This document shows, piece by piece, positions 31,879-46,531 of a DNA stretch of 64,000 bases (position 1 is the stretch's first letter; the number at the start of each line of letters is the position of its first letter). The notes under the pieces are model-generated. The model had not been told where the DNA came from, searched no databases, and was given only the letters and a program-made list of their open reading frames with translations. The position numbers and the translations under genes are program-made. The DNA is from Isoetes taiwanensis (lineage: Eukaryota; Streptophyta; Lycopodiopsida; Isoetales; Isoetaceae), in contig JAJEKV010000025.1 in assembly GCA_021234155.1 (NCBI GenBank), positions 2,999,339 to 3,063,338 on the forward strand, given 5' to 3'.

Positions 31879-32769
31879 CTGCAGCCTCAGAGCTCACAAT
31901 TATTTTACAGGATCAGAAGGTCAAGACATTCCCTCATGACAAAGCTGTATTTGGGAAATCGCTTTACATGTTTAATGGCATGGAAAAATGATCAGTTTTG
32001 AGTTCCACAAATGATCTTCCAGTTATCTGTACAGTTCCATCATGGGTTTATGAGCTACAATTATGTGAACTCAAGTTCCTTGCTTTTGATGACCGCTGGT
32101 TTTGTATCTGCATATGACGGCATTTTTATATTTTTGTAGTATCAGATTATGGTGGTAACTATCAGATGTTTGAGGCCCCCGACTTGAGATGTTAGGATAT
32201 GTTCTGTGATGCCATGACAGTGACAAATGTTATTAGTTTACTGAAGAGTCAAGATTTATGTGTTCTTTTCTGATCCTGGGATTTTGAGAATGTTAATTTC
32301 CAGCAACAGCAAGGTCTACAAAGGTCTAATGGTTTTGCCTTTGCCTGCCTGAAGTAGACTTTAAATTCAGGGTGAGCATCGTGTAGCCACAAAAACAGGA
32401 AAGAAGTGGGCTTTTATTAGTGGGGTATGTCCTCAACATTGGCTTTAAAGAAAAGCACCTTATAATCTACGTGTCATAGTCTGGAAGTTATATATTCCAC
32501 ATAACAGATGCCTAAATTTGACATGATCTGTATCAGGCCTCCAATTTAGATTTTGCTTCTTCTATTTCCACTCTTATTTTGGTCGAAAGGCCAACATAGA
32601 GGGTTTCAGGTTTATAAGAGGGAAAAATCGTCTTCTGGAGCTTTCACCGGCAGCATGAGCTGGAGCCTTGGAGCCTTCACTTGGAGCTTGGAGCCGCAAG
32701 GGCATCAAGAGGTAGCAAAATCAGAAGGTACTTCGATTTCTTATTGAGTTCCGTTGTGTATTACAGGGA

Positions 32770-34981
<2,212 letters not shown>

Positions 34982-34999
34982 TCGCTAGCTATCTATTGC

Positions 35000-37900
35000 A
35001 ATAGAGATTCACAATGGACGAGCTTTCAGAACATGAAATTCATATCCCAGTTTACTCGAGTTGGAAAGGATGAAGTCGTCCTTATTTTCTGCTGTAAGTT
35101 TTATAATGCACAAAGTATTAGTAAGATAACTTTGACATCCCTATCTTCCTAGACACCAATATGAAACGTTGGAGCTCTTATCTAATGGTCTGTGCTGCAG
35201 ATCCTAGAATTCTTTCACGAGCATTCATAACTGCAATTGCATACATCTGCATTTCTTCAGGTAAAGGTCCGTTGTCATTGTTGATGTGTTTAAGGTCTGT
35301 GGACATCATTTATGGAAGGCCTGTATGCAAGCTCCATTCAGACCGAAACAACTCCATTGCCTATATATTAAAGTGCAATGCAACAAAGATTAGAATGGTT
35401 TCTCAGTGACAGCTATGATTAAACACAAATAAAATGGTATATCCCAAGGAGCTATGTTGCGGTATGTCTATGAAGATGTTAGACGGAGGCTCTTGCTCAG
35501 CCTGATTTTCTTACCTTATATTTTCCTTCTTAATCAGGCCCAACCCTCTTGAAGTGGCAGAATTTTAAAAGCTTGAAGCTTCTGCATTTTTTTATTTGAC
35601 CTCTATGTGCTTTAAAAGGAGCATCCTCTATATGATGTGTTTATGAGCTTATATTCCAATCAAAAGCTGTCGAACTTTATATGCAATTAATGAGCTAGAT
35701 CACACATGGTTGCAGTAAAAGTTATATTTTCTTTGCTCTCCACATCCATGATCCACTAGCTATTGGCACAAATGACACCATATGCTCCCTCACCCTGACC
35801 TCTCTTTTATAAAACGAGACTAAAAACCCCCTCTTCAAATAAAAACAGTTCTTTATGTCTCCCTTCCATCTCTCAATTTAATACATGTTAATAACTTTTG
35901 AAGTTTCAACCCTCATTCAAAAACAAGAAAAAAAAAAGCAATGGCATATCTTTAGTTCACTGTTTTCTTACTTCGTAAATTTATTACCTCTTCACTACAC
36001 ATCGTGCCGAAATGAACATCGCCATTCGTATCGTATCTATGTTGTGCCTAAGTATCGTATATCATGTTACCATTTTGACCCAAATGGTTGTGTTTCTTAA
36101 ATATATAAGTACCATATATCATGCTACCATTTCAAGTGACTAGTTTCGATATACAAATTCTCTTCTTCATATAGATATTTCTCCTGTGTTCCTTTTAATA
36201 TGATGTGGATGAATGTACATCAGCCTTAAGGCATGTACAACTGCATATTTGGATTTCATCTTGCTAAATCCTAAATCCCTGTTTTGCCTACGTTAACCCC
36301 AGAGCTTCTATGCTCATGCTGCATTGCTGCTACTACAGGCATTATTGGGAGTGTAGGCTGTCAATATAGTGTAATTTTGCATAAATCAATAGCAAAGTGG
36401 AGTCTAGCAACATAATAAACATTTATCGCGTAACATTATCAAAGCCTATCTTAAAATATCTCCTCTATATGGGAAAATACCGATACCACAGAGGCAACCA
36501 CATTAAGGCACAAACACTCATCGACTACTATAGGGTGAGAAAAGTGAGTGCGTGCATACTGCATGGGTAGTCTTCGATCTATCTAAAGAAGTGCTTAAAT
36601 TAAGCTATTATCTTTATTTTGGGTTCATTCTGCATATAGAAAAGATATTTGGACATTTGATACTTATCTATTATACTTAGTTTGCATTACCATCCTCCTT
36701 ATTGCAATTTTTGAACTATAGTCTTATCCTATATTATTGTCCTTACGAAAATAAAGGATCAACTATATGAAGCAGTTATATAACTACATGCATAAATTAT
36801 AGGCATGTGTTGAGGAACCACAAAAGTTTTTCTATAGTACATTCAGGGTTGTGAATATTTGTACTTGGTCCAACATAACATAATAAAGTTTAGGTCTCAA
36901 ATACCTATACGCAAATATGTTAATGAATCTTAAAAACTTCTATTTTACCCTTGCCCCTTCAAGTCACATTGTCTATTCTAGCAACAATCAAATGGCTACG
37001 TCTTCAAATTGTTACTAAGCCTGGCAACGCCAGGCACCATAACTAGTGTGTATAGATATTGCTCTAGATCAGTGCCTAAAATCACCCCTAACCCCTAAGT
37101 ATACGTACGCAAATGGTCCAAAAAACACCCCTCCGTTGAACTCTCATGGGCTATACGCTAATGAAAGGTGAATCCCCTGGGGGAGCTTCATGGTCGCTCC
37201 ACCTGTTTGGGGGGAATCCGACCTTCAGAATCCTGTTGCCATAGAGAATTTTACTGGATCTGGAACTGAGGGATTGCTTGGCCGTTGAGCAGGGCTGGAA
37301 CTGAGCAGGGCCGGATTGCTTTCGTAGCAAGAAAGAAAGGGACGTCATTTAATTTTTATTTGGTTTTTTTTTTTTAATAGGGCACGTGTCATGTAATTAT
37401 AAGATGCAGCAATCATTTAGGCCAAAAATGCAATTTTTGTCCTAGCCTTCCCTTTTAATTGATCCTAGCCTTCCCTTTTAATTGATCCGCTTAGTAAGTC
37501 CTCCACGTATCGCCCCCAAATTGTTTGCTGGGGAAAAAATATTACTATCAAACAGAATTGGGGACTGCCTTATATATGTTGAGATAATAGGTTTCAATCC
37601 CACAGGATGTGTTGATGATGTTGCCTCATATATTCATAGCTCAATGTTAAATTGTATATACATATTTCTTTCTATCTTTACATTTCAATAAATTACATCT
37701 TTCCCTTTGGAAGTAAACCGGCATCTCCTATGCTGCTTTGTCCTCTTGTACGTGTGCTATCTCAATGTGACATATCCTGTATTTTTCTCAATTGCCCACC
37801 TTATTTAAGCAAACATTAATTACTTTGAGAAATTTGGAATTCTCGTTGAGTACGAAATAGGTTGCAGTGGCCATATAAATCGTTAAAACACCTCTGCGAG

Positions 37901-40900
37901 AACCTCATTGATCCAGCACACATGAAAAAAATTGGACAAATCGCCATTGCGATCTTTTTTATAGTAGAAGACCACTATATGAACTTTTTAAGGGACATTT
38001 TTACAATATAATATAATTATTGTTATAAATTTTGTACATGGTGGGCTTGTCAAGATCGCCATTGCGATCTACTGAGATTAGAAACGAGTGCATATTGGAC
38101 ACTCACTAAAAAAATAACATGTTTATTTATGCATTTTAAAAGCAACTAAAAATATAACCTTATAAAAGAAAAACAATTTTTTTGCTCAACCTTACAAAAA
38201 TATAATCTTTCAAAAAATAGTATGTGTGCTCAAGATAATCGCTGCAGCGATTTTGATGAGCAGCCTTTTTGTGCCCTTTTTGTGTTTATCTAAATTGCCT
38301 TGAGCAAACCAAGATCTTCTATTGCCCTCCTAGTGCTCATCGAAACCATCATGGCGATTAAAGCGAGCTAGTATTTACCATAGATGCAGCCTTCGAAAAC
38401 ATGCTCATCTCAAAAACCTGTTAGGAAGCCCAGCTTCTAATTCATCTATTGCAGGTGGATTTTTGTTACATGACAAATGGAATCAGCGATACACCCGTGG
38501 ATATATAATTGCTTGCAAAGACATGAAAAAATAGAGTGTTTTTTTTTTCTTTTTTTTTTTTTCCTTTTTTCTTTTTTTTGAGGGAAAAGCTCATATGCAA
38601 ATAATTGCATCGAAAAACAAAATAGTTGCCAAATAAAGTAGAAGAAACTGGCCGTGGCTGGGACTAGAATCTGTAGCCCTATTCCGAATTTACTATTGTG
38701 GATGTGCAATTAGGGGAGGATGCCCTTCTTTCATCCACTCCCCTTCAATGGTCCACTTTTTGCCCCTTAACAACCCACTTTTTACCCTTTGATAGCTCAC
38801 TTTTGCCTTTTAATAGCCCACCTTTGCCCTTCAATAGCCTACCTTAAGAACTATTAAAAATTGAGCTAAATGCATGGTCTATTGATGGGCACTTGTAGTC
38901 CAACGAAGGTCAATTGTGAGTATTTAGTGGTCTATTGGAGGGCTTTTTGTGGTCCATTGAACGGCATTTTAGGGTTTATTGGTATCAAAATTACCATACA
39001 ACTTGAAATCTTTATAGCAACCTTCCAATTTGTCGAAACAACTCGTGCTTAGTATCAATTGAAAGCTAAACTTTGAAAATTCATAATATTATTTCAAAAT
39101 AGGAGATTCAAAAAAAAATTTTGTAATAAAGGTTTTTCACTTAAGTGGGCAGTTTATGGGCACCCTCCTCTACCTGCAAACGCATGAAAAAGCAGAGAAA
39201 TGTTTTAAGAAGAAAACTTGGCTGGATACCAATATGAAGCCATGCTTTTTATTTTCATTATTTAGATGCATTTATCGTTTTTCTGCTAGATTGCCGCAAC
39301 TGGCTTTATCTACAGTTTTGTTGGGTTGTAGACTCGTTGGGGCTTTATGAGTGCCCGTGCACAAATAGGGCTATGGCGAAGAAATCTGGGAGGATGATCT
39401 GCTCGTGCTTGCAATATGAGAAATTGGGTTGCCATATTTGATAAGGCATGCATTTTTCCTGGCCCAAAATCCCCATTGTTATGTCCCGAATGGATCATCC
39501 CCAACTTCTATGGACTGATCATGGTTTTCTTAAACATCCTACTGCTCTACTGCTTATACTTCATATAAAACTTCTTCAAAATGCTTCCTAATTTCTATCA
39601 GAGTTAGCATCAATGGAAAAATAGGAAAGGTCCCTATACAAAATCAAGTCTTGCATGAAATTGACTTAAAATACCCTGAATGGTGAACCACATGAAAGGG
39701 GACGACCTTGCAAAAATCGCCGCCATTGTCGGAGCACAACGCAGCAATATCCGGAGAGCAAGCAAGCAGATGGATAAGTTTATCCCTAAAATCTCAAGAA
39801 CTTGAGTTCGGTCACTTCCAGGAAAACCTCCATCCAATTTTCTCTGCAGATCTAATCTTAAGAGCTATGCAGCAACAAAATAGAAGAAAGAGAAGATTTG
39901 CAACTCGAATTGAAGCTAAAACTCATCTGTTTGCTTGTCACACCTGTCATGAATTGGTGAAACAAATTTGTGCAATGCTAAGGCAATGCTTTGCCAGAGA
40001 TTGCTTGAACCTAATGGGAACGACGAGTTCTGTGTCTGACTTTGCCACAAGGCACAACAAAGCCCTGAAATCGGGAGATGCCCCCTAAGCATGCGAAGCA
40101 GAGTATAGAGAGATTGCTTGCAGGACAAGAAATGGGAAGATTCACCGAGGGAATCCCCCATATCGCAAGGCTTAATATTGACTATAGTCTTCTCATACGT
40201 GCCAAACAAATATTACGATCAAACAAAAAAGGAAGCTGCATTATATATGTTGTGATATGTTTTGATTGAATGATAGTCCTTCACCCAAGAATATTCCTTT
40301 AGAAGACATTACCTTTAATGCCCAAAGTTTCCCTTTGAACAATCAATCGACAAAGAAAGAATGAACAATTCACAAGCACGCTCAACTACTAGATTAAACA
40401 TATGCCTTTTCATAGACACTTCTAACATAAAAAAAAATTGATTATAGGACCATGTCTTCCAACAAATTGACCATGTCTTCCAACAAAGTCAAGCAATTAG
40501 CTTTGCTGGGATAGGAAAAAGTGCCATGACAAAAGATCTTGCTTGGCATTAATGCTCCAACCAGAGGACACTTTTGTTGCCCCCTACCTGAGATTCAGAC
40601 CATGCAATCTGAAAATCAAGGGCTGAGATTTGTGCCACGTCAGATGGGGGCTGTAAAACTAAGACTAGCCCCACCAAGTTTTTGGGAACAGCCGGTGCCC
40701 ATACGCAATGGGTCCAGATTCAATCTCTTCCTATTATCCTTTGATGTTTAAATTTCCCCACATTGTCCATATCCCACAAAGCAAACCTCGAAAGAGTTGC
40801 ATACACTAAACAAATGGTCAACTAAAAAGCAAAATGCAAATGCAACTGGAATTGATCCCATCTTTATGTTTTATTCCAACGGGGTTTGAAAAAAGACCCT

Positions 40901-41250
40901 TGATTATATTGTTTAACCATATTCTAAGTTAGCTTAATGCCATGTTAGCATCCATAGCATTTATGCAAGTGCTAGCACCTACCTTATCCATAAGATATTC
41001 TCATCTAAAAAGTAGAACATTGCCCAGCATTGTGAGTGCATGTGCGGTACATTCATGAATTGTGAATGAACTGGCATCACTTTGCAAACGTTAAATAGCA
41101 GGTGTCCTATGTCTCGCTTCGTCAAGTTGCATTCATTGGTGTGCAAAAAATACACGACAATACTACTTTCTCCCCGTTGACAATCAAAATCAGCTAATAG
41201 ATCCTTTCCAATATGTCAGGCAATATGGTTTTCTTACCCGCACATGGGTC
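35000..41250. other. AT-rich region without recognisable genes
   Basis: Open frames here are short and lack family motifs. Visible details: a CT-rich/T-rich tract at 38536-38580; short inverted motifs such as ATCGCCATTGCGAT (37940-38060); and a 126-codon frame at 39708-40088 (LRAMQQQNRRKRRFATRIEA) that was not recognised. 40600-40690 resembles a promoter (GCCACGTCAGATGG). Confidence 0.4.
38735..38970. repeat. Degenerate TAGCCCAC repeat and its inverted counterpart
   Basis: 38740-38845 has four to five copies of a roughly 25-bp unit (TTTTAATAGCCCACCTTTGC). 38875-38965 has related sequence in the opposite sense (GGTCTATTGGAGGGC). Together they could fold back like a small MITE. Confidence 0.45.
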
Positions 41251-41251
41251 C

Positions 41252-44200
41252 CTAAATGAACTGCTTAAAGTATTCAGTTGCAACAAGCCGACCTCGGGTG
41301 TTAACAGACAACTTCAGCTCACTTATTTCTTTATCAATGTCCTGTGCACAAAATTAAACACCCAAGAATTCTGAAAAAAGCATCCATTATCAAGCTAAAA
41401 AATCAACTATCTTTAGTGACAAAATAATAATTAAATACTTCAGACATGCAGAGGTACACAAATAAGTATGTCTCCTTCTCCCTTTCCACTCCTTTCCCTC
41501 TTGTCTTTACCCCCTCCCCCTTCTCTACCTCTTCCTTTTTCTAGTAGGATGCAATTCCACAAATTTGCTTGTACATGCCATGATGGGAATGCCATGATGG
41601 GACAAAAGACCGCCTGCCATATACAAAGACATTCTCCTTCACCTTCTCCCCTTCCCCTTCTTTTTCTAGTACAAGTCACTCTAACCATGCTTATAAATGA
41701 AATGACATAACCCATGAAATTATGCAGGCTTAAAAAATCATGTTAGGCATGCAGATATGAACTTCCTCAGATGTTAAATACAGCTGCAACCACTAAAGCT
41801 TGGTGCGTTGGCATGGATCAGAAGGTTGCTATACATCATTGTGGTGGGATGCTTAAATCCTAAGAATCAAAAGAAACATAGTAATCACGAGTTCTGATCA
41901 TTACCTCCATAAACTGCACAATGAAATCAATTAGTTTGCTTTTGATCATCTCCTCGCAATGGTAGTTTGTAATCAAGAAACTGATATCATAACCCTGATG
42001 AAAGAAATAAGAACAAGTTAATTAGCCCAGTTGTGAAATGAAAAATCATCTCATGTGTAAGATCCCAGTCATTTAGAAGAACCAAGTCCAAGGAAAAGTT
42101 CTCTAAATTGCCCACATGGATGCAATTCAATTAGAAGAACCAAGTCCAGAAGTCTTTGAATTGCCCACGTGCATGCATGTGCACACAGGCACGTATAAGT
42201 ATGTGTTCCATTACTGACTGGAAACACACCAAATTCTCCTTTAGGTGCTTCTGCTGCTGCACAACACTTTGTCAAATGGTAATAGCCATTTGTCCAATTA
42301 GCATTATATTTGTAAAGTTCGAAGCTGTTTTGGATAAAGATATTGTGCTTGAAGCTTGAACATACATTGGATAAAGAAAATCGAATAATATTCAAAAAAG
42401 CCCCCTGTTTTGCAGTAATAAAGGCGAGGCTGGGATATACAACAAACTACTTGTGGCTTTTGGATTTGTGGAACTGAAGGATAATCAACGTACTTGAACT
42501 GGTTTTCTCCTTAAGACTTCAAATGACTCTGCTCGCATGGAGAGGAATCTCAGAAATTTCTTGGTTAATATATTCTCCAATTCATCTGCCTGTTTCACCT
42601 GTAGAATGACAAATGCTAAGATATCAAGCACTAAAGACAAAAATATTTTAAAGATTTGAGCAAAGGCCACAGCCACTGGATTTCCGACTGCAGATATCTT
42701 AACATGCAGAAAATAACTCTAATTTTTTCAAGATGCAGACGTGGGTTGCTTCAACCATTTTCAACACAATCTGCAGACGAAAGGGAAAAGATTATTTGCC
42801 TTTATGCTTATCCGCAACGAATTCACCGAAGTTTCTATAAGGCATCTCTCTGCTTCGTTTCTACAAATAAGCACCTGGAAAACATTTCAGCTCCCCCTGT
42901 GATCAGAATGTTGAGCTGAACAAAGACTGAGAAGCTGCTCCAACCTCAAAATTGGCATCCAAACTGTACTTTGAATAGAGCATTTCAGAAAAGGTGTTTA
43001 CAAGCGTAGACATTTCATATTTTTTGCACTTGAAAATCACTTTTCCTGGCAACAAGAGTACTCACAGGGTTTAGCAACAGCTCTGAATTTGTCCTGCATC
43101 AAGAATTAAACTACCATTAAAGCCAATGTTGCTTGATTTCAACCGCTTACATATGAATTAGTCAAACCTACTTGAGTTCTACTTCAGGTTTGTTATGCCT
43201 CTCAACATCTTGACAAGGGAAGTTCTGTCCCAAACAAAAAGTCAAACCACTGAGTAATGTCGTCAACAGTTAATAAATTTTAAAAAGTAATTTGATAACA
43301 TCCATCTTGTGTGCTTCAAATGCACATATGAGAAAGGAGATTAGAAATGCAAGAAAAGGGGATTGATGGAAACAGAAAGTAAGCAAAAGCAGAAAGAATG
43401 AAAGTATAGGTACATAACACAGTTTCTAGCATTACAAAGATTTTGTTAAATGATAGTCCTCGTCTCAAAAACAAATAGGTGTGGATCCAGCAAAAATCGA
43501 AAGGCTTTCTTTCTAAATAATGTAATGTAATATATTCACAATCTCATGGAGAACCTACTGTCTAGGAGACAAAAAACAACTACAAAAATAAGGTGCTCCA
43601 TAAAAATGAGCTACAGATCAATCCACCTCTGTAAAGACACCTCATGAACTTGTAACATCTCCACACGGAAAGATACAAGTAACTGGTATATACATTTTGA
43701 AGAACAAATTCTTTTAATTCATGACGATCTCTAATTGCCACATATGCTGGACAAGTGATTAGAAAATGGTGTTCATCTTCCACTTCGTGTAATCCACAAA
43801 CTTCACATGTTCTCTGGGCCCTGGGGATTTGATGCCATCGACCACACCCAATTTGCAGGTGGTGGGAGCTAACCCTCATCCGACAAATCAAGTGTTTGGT
43901 GTGCTCTAGGTAAAGGATCAAGAAGATACTGCTGCACTGTGTAAGTAACCAGAGGATTAATTTCTCGTTTATAGAACTCCATTTTTCCTTGTGCATTTGC
44001 CCATAGTTTATCAACAACTCTCGTTCTGACCCAGTCCCTGATCCCCTCTGTTTTTGTAGGTATATCTACCATTGAGATACCCCAACGGTTCAACCATGCA
44101 ACTACTTTATGATACCAACCATTGTCACGATGGTTGGTATCATATTCCTTTATATTTATTCCTTTCTATACTCACATTTTTCCGCAAATACCCATGTCTT

Positions 44201-44845
44201 TAAAATACATTAATACGGCTGAATGACATTATCTAAGTTGGGAAGGATTACTTTTTTAGGCCTTCGTTGCATATTATGAACATCAGACGGAGCCATTTAA
44301 GTGCGTCTCACGATCATCCAAGATAGCAAGTATCTCTCATGGTCGCCATGTCATTTTCTCCGACATAAATGTCAAATGCATATGCTAAATTCAAGCATAA
44401 TAATAATACTTTGCCTAATATGATGATCCCATGAATGCTTGAATCAGTCTTTGAAAAGATGATTTTTACAAGATGCCAGGCATCAGATCAGCAGCCATTC
44501 AGGATAGAACCATTACTCAGTTTTGAATTTGCTCAATATTTTCATGTGCCTAAACAGCTATAGCAAACTGGATACATTACTTACAATAGCTTGGGAGGTT
44601 ACCTGTAAGCAAAGTGCAGCTGTCAAGGTGTTCCTGATGCATGTCAAGTAAGGCCTCAAAGTGCTCACCTATAATTTCAATCGCGACGAAAAAAATGAGA
44701 AACAAAAAGACATCTCTTACTGATTAAAAAATTGAGCAGCAACTTGCTCGAGGATTAGATGTCCACCACGTTGAACATTACAGACATAACCAAAACCTAC
44801 CTGGCCAGTTCTAGAGGGAGGGGTTGAGGTTGGAGAAGAAGCCAT
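41252..44845 (-). CDS. ARPC4: ARP2/3 complex subunit 4 (ARPC4), eight coding exons
   Basis: ARPC4 is a core subunit of the ARP2/3 complex, which nucleates branched actin filaments in the cytoplasm. Exons (minus): 44845-44801, 44668-44603, 43224-43172, 43093-43066, 42874-42800, 42598-42494, 41994-41905, 41341-41252. Joined they give 183 codons with all phases consistent. Family blocks in order: [130 protein letters not shown]. The family is usually about 168 residues; the extra length is a Ser/Pro-rich N-terminus ([15 protein letters not shown]). Intron 5 starts with GC instead of GT (AAG|GCAAAT). Intron 2 holds a LINE fragment. No stop or frameshift was seen, so the gene looks functional. Confidence 0.95.
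42073..42160. repeat. 58-bp tandem duplication in ARPC4 intron 6
   Basis: TTAGAAGAACCAAGTCCA occurs at about 42073 and again at about 42131, each followed by a diverged ATTGCCCAC block. Confidence 0.7.
43580..44100 (-). mobile_element. LINE 3'-end fragment in ARPC4 intron 2
   Basis: Two overlapping frames encode the C-terminus of a non-LTR retrotransposon ORF2. 44093-43869 reads [20 protein letters not shown]. 44017-43580 reads [20 protein letters not shown], then [20 protein letters not shown], the C-x2-C-x(n)-H-x4-C zinc finger (zf-RVT type) at the end of such proteins. A frameshift separates the parts and no reverse transcriptase domain remains. It has the same orientation as ARPC4, so it lies in sense within the pre-mRNA. 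Confidence 0.75.
44109..44143. other. Perfect 14-bp stem hairpin
   Basis: ATGATACCAACCAT (44109-44122) pairs exactly with ATGGTTGGTATCAT (44130-44143) around a 7-nt loop, 16 bp beyond the LINE fragment in ARPC4 intron 2. It may be a tiny foldback insertion. Confidence 0.8.
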
Positions 44846-45030
44846 GGATAACAGGTTGGGATTGCGGTAGCACAAACATTCGTCCTGGCCGATCGCAGCA
44901 GATTTTGCATTAGGGTTGAGTGCCAATATTATTCAGGACAATTTTTGTCTTCGTTTTCTATTGTGGAATAAGGTGTAGATCACAACAATTTTTTTTTTTT
45001 TTTTCCGCACGTTTGCACAAACGCGAGTTG
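44846..45030. promoter_or_regulatory. Divergent intergenic region between ARPC4 and the RING/E2 gene
   Basis: ARPC4 starts leftward at 44845 and the RING/E2 leader begins at about 45031. The space holds a T-run (44989-45004) and the motif CGCACGTTTGCACAAAC at 45006-45022, which recurs at 53614 and 56554. A shared bidirectional promoter is likely but only inferred. Confidence 0.45.
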
Positions 45031-45776
45031 AGACTTTAAAGCAATTTGAGACTATCCACGTTGCAGCCAGTTGGGATTTTTGTGCATGTGGAGAGCCTCA
45101 TAGTCGTCCGATTCGATCTACGGTGGAGAAAAAACTCGAGAAATTCCAGCATGTCTATCTCCAGGGTAGCGTTTATGCCCCGGCTAGAGAGATTGAATTT
45201 AAAGGTACTTTAGGCAGGATATGAAGAAGAAACGTTATAATTCTGGTCAAATGTTTGTAATCTCCTGCAAGAAGTTGGGTTCTTAATATTTTGATAATTG
45301 TCAAGCATTCTATAGGGTTGCATAAATGTCGTAAAACTCTTTTCTCATTTCATCGTTTCATTTTTTGAATTATTTTAGATATGTCGGGCAAATGTGAACT
45401 TTGTGAAGTCCTTAAAGCCAAAGATTTGTTCGTGATCCATTGCCAGCATCAATTTTGTAGACTTTAAAGCAATTTGAGACTATCCACGTTGCAGCCAGTT
45501 GGGATTTTTGTGCATGTGGAGAGCCTCATAGTCGTCCGATTCGATCTACGGTGGAGAAAAAACTCGGGAAATTCCAGCATGTCTATCTCCAGGGTAGCGT
45601 TGGTGGTTATGCCCCGGCTAGAGAGATTGAATTTAAAGGTACTTTAGGCAGGATATGAAGAAGAAATGTTATAATTCTGGTCAAATGTTTGTAATCTCCT
45701 GCAAGAAGTTGGGTTCTTAATATTTTGATAATTGTCAAGCATTCTATAGGGTTGCATAAATGTCGTAAAACTCCTT
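45031..45776 (+). repeat. 428-bp tandem duplication of the RING/E2 gene 5' end
   Basis: 45031-45458 covers leader, first intron and the first 78 bases of the RING exon (ATG at 45381) and is then cut. Sequence from 45459 repeats it nearly exactly (a GGTGGT insertion near 45600, a few substitutions) up to 45773. There the second copy is split by a LINE fragment and resumes at 46488. The junction has AGA microhomology. The leader copy contains a donor AAAG|GTACTTT, so the gene probably has a 5'UTR intron. Confidence 0.9.
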
Positions 45777-46487
45777 TTTTTTTTTTTTTTTTTTTTTTGA
45801 AGAACTGTGTCGTCAATATATTAAAAGAATGGTAATGTTACAAAGCAAGTGAGGAGGAAGGAGAACTGCCTCAAAGAGACAGCGATACCTCGACACTCCA
45901 TAACAAACTCACAGAAAAACTGCAACTCTACTGCTGTACAAACCGACCATCACCATCTACAACACCCAAGAAGTCCTGCCAAATGGCAAACTTCCGCTCT
46001 ACCAATCCTGGGAACACCAGAAAGCTTTGAAATAGCTTGTACCTGAGTCGAGGAATCAGAGAGGCTGCAGGCTGCTGAATCCCCTGAAAGATCCACAACT
46101 GCCGCCGCTTCCAAATCAGCCACACCAACCAAGCCATGCACAGATGCAAGGCTTGCTTCCGCAAGAGCGGCCAAGCACCAGGATACACATGGAGCAGCAA
46201 CTGCTGGCCAGTCAATCTCACCTGAAACCGAGCCCTAACCCAATCCCAGGCCGCCTGCAAGTGAGGGCATAAAACCAGACAATGCTCCACAGTCTCACGA
46301 TGAAGGCCACAACAAGGGCAGAGAGGGCTCACACCCGGCCTAAACTGACTCACAAGGGCATTCACCCTGATACAGCGGTGCACCACCTGCCACAGAAGCA
46401 CCCTAACCTTCGGTGGGGGAAGTGAGCTCCATGTCCACGTCCAAACAGAGCGCCATCGAGAACCCGGAAGCTGCAGAGACCACTTGC
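45774..46487 (-). mobile_element. 5'-truncated LINE insertion with poly(A) tail
   Basis: The 714-bp insertion has its poly(A) tail as a T-run at 45775-45799. 46401-45928 on the minus strand encodes an ORF2 C-terminus with WQVVHRCIRVNALVSQFRPG, then CPCCGLHRETVEHCLVLCPH (zf-RVT zinc finger) and helical tail KLFQSFLVFPGLVERKFAIW. The uninterrupted sequence at 45340 shows the empty site, so the insertion followed the 428-bp duplication. A CTC repeats on both sides (45771-45773, 46488-46490), a very short or absent target duplication. It lies in the putative 5' intron of the RING/E2 gene. Confidence 0.85.
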
Positions 46488-46531
46488 CTCTTTTCTCATT
46501 TCATCGTTTCATTTTTTGAATTATTTTAGAT

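Noticed and set aside
39708..40088. 126-aa plus-strand protein
   Set aside because: No motif, no splice context and no start-site support; open by chance is plausible.
41440..41715. Arg/Glu- or Ser/Pro-rich ORFs on both strands
   Set aside because: They come from a CT-rich low-complexity stretch within ARPC4 intron 7.
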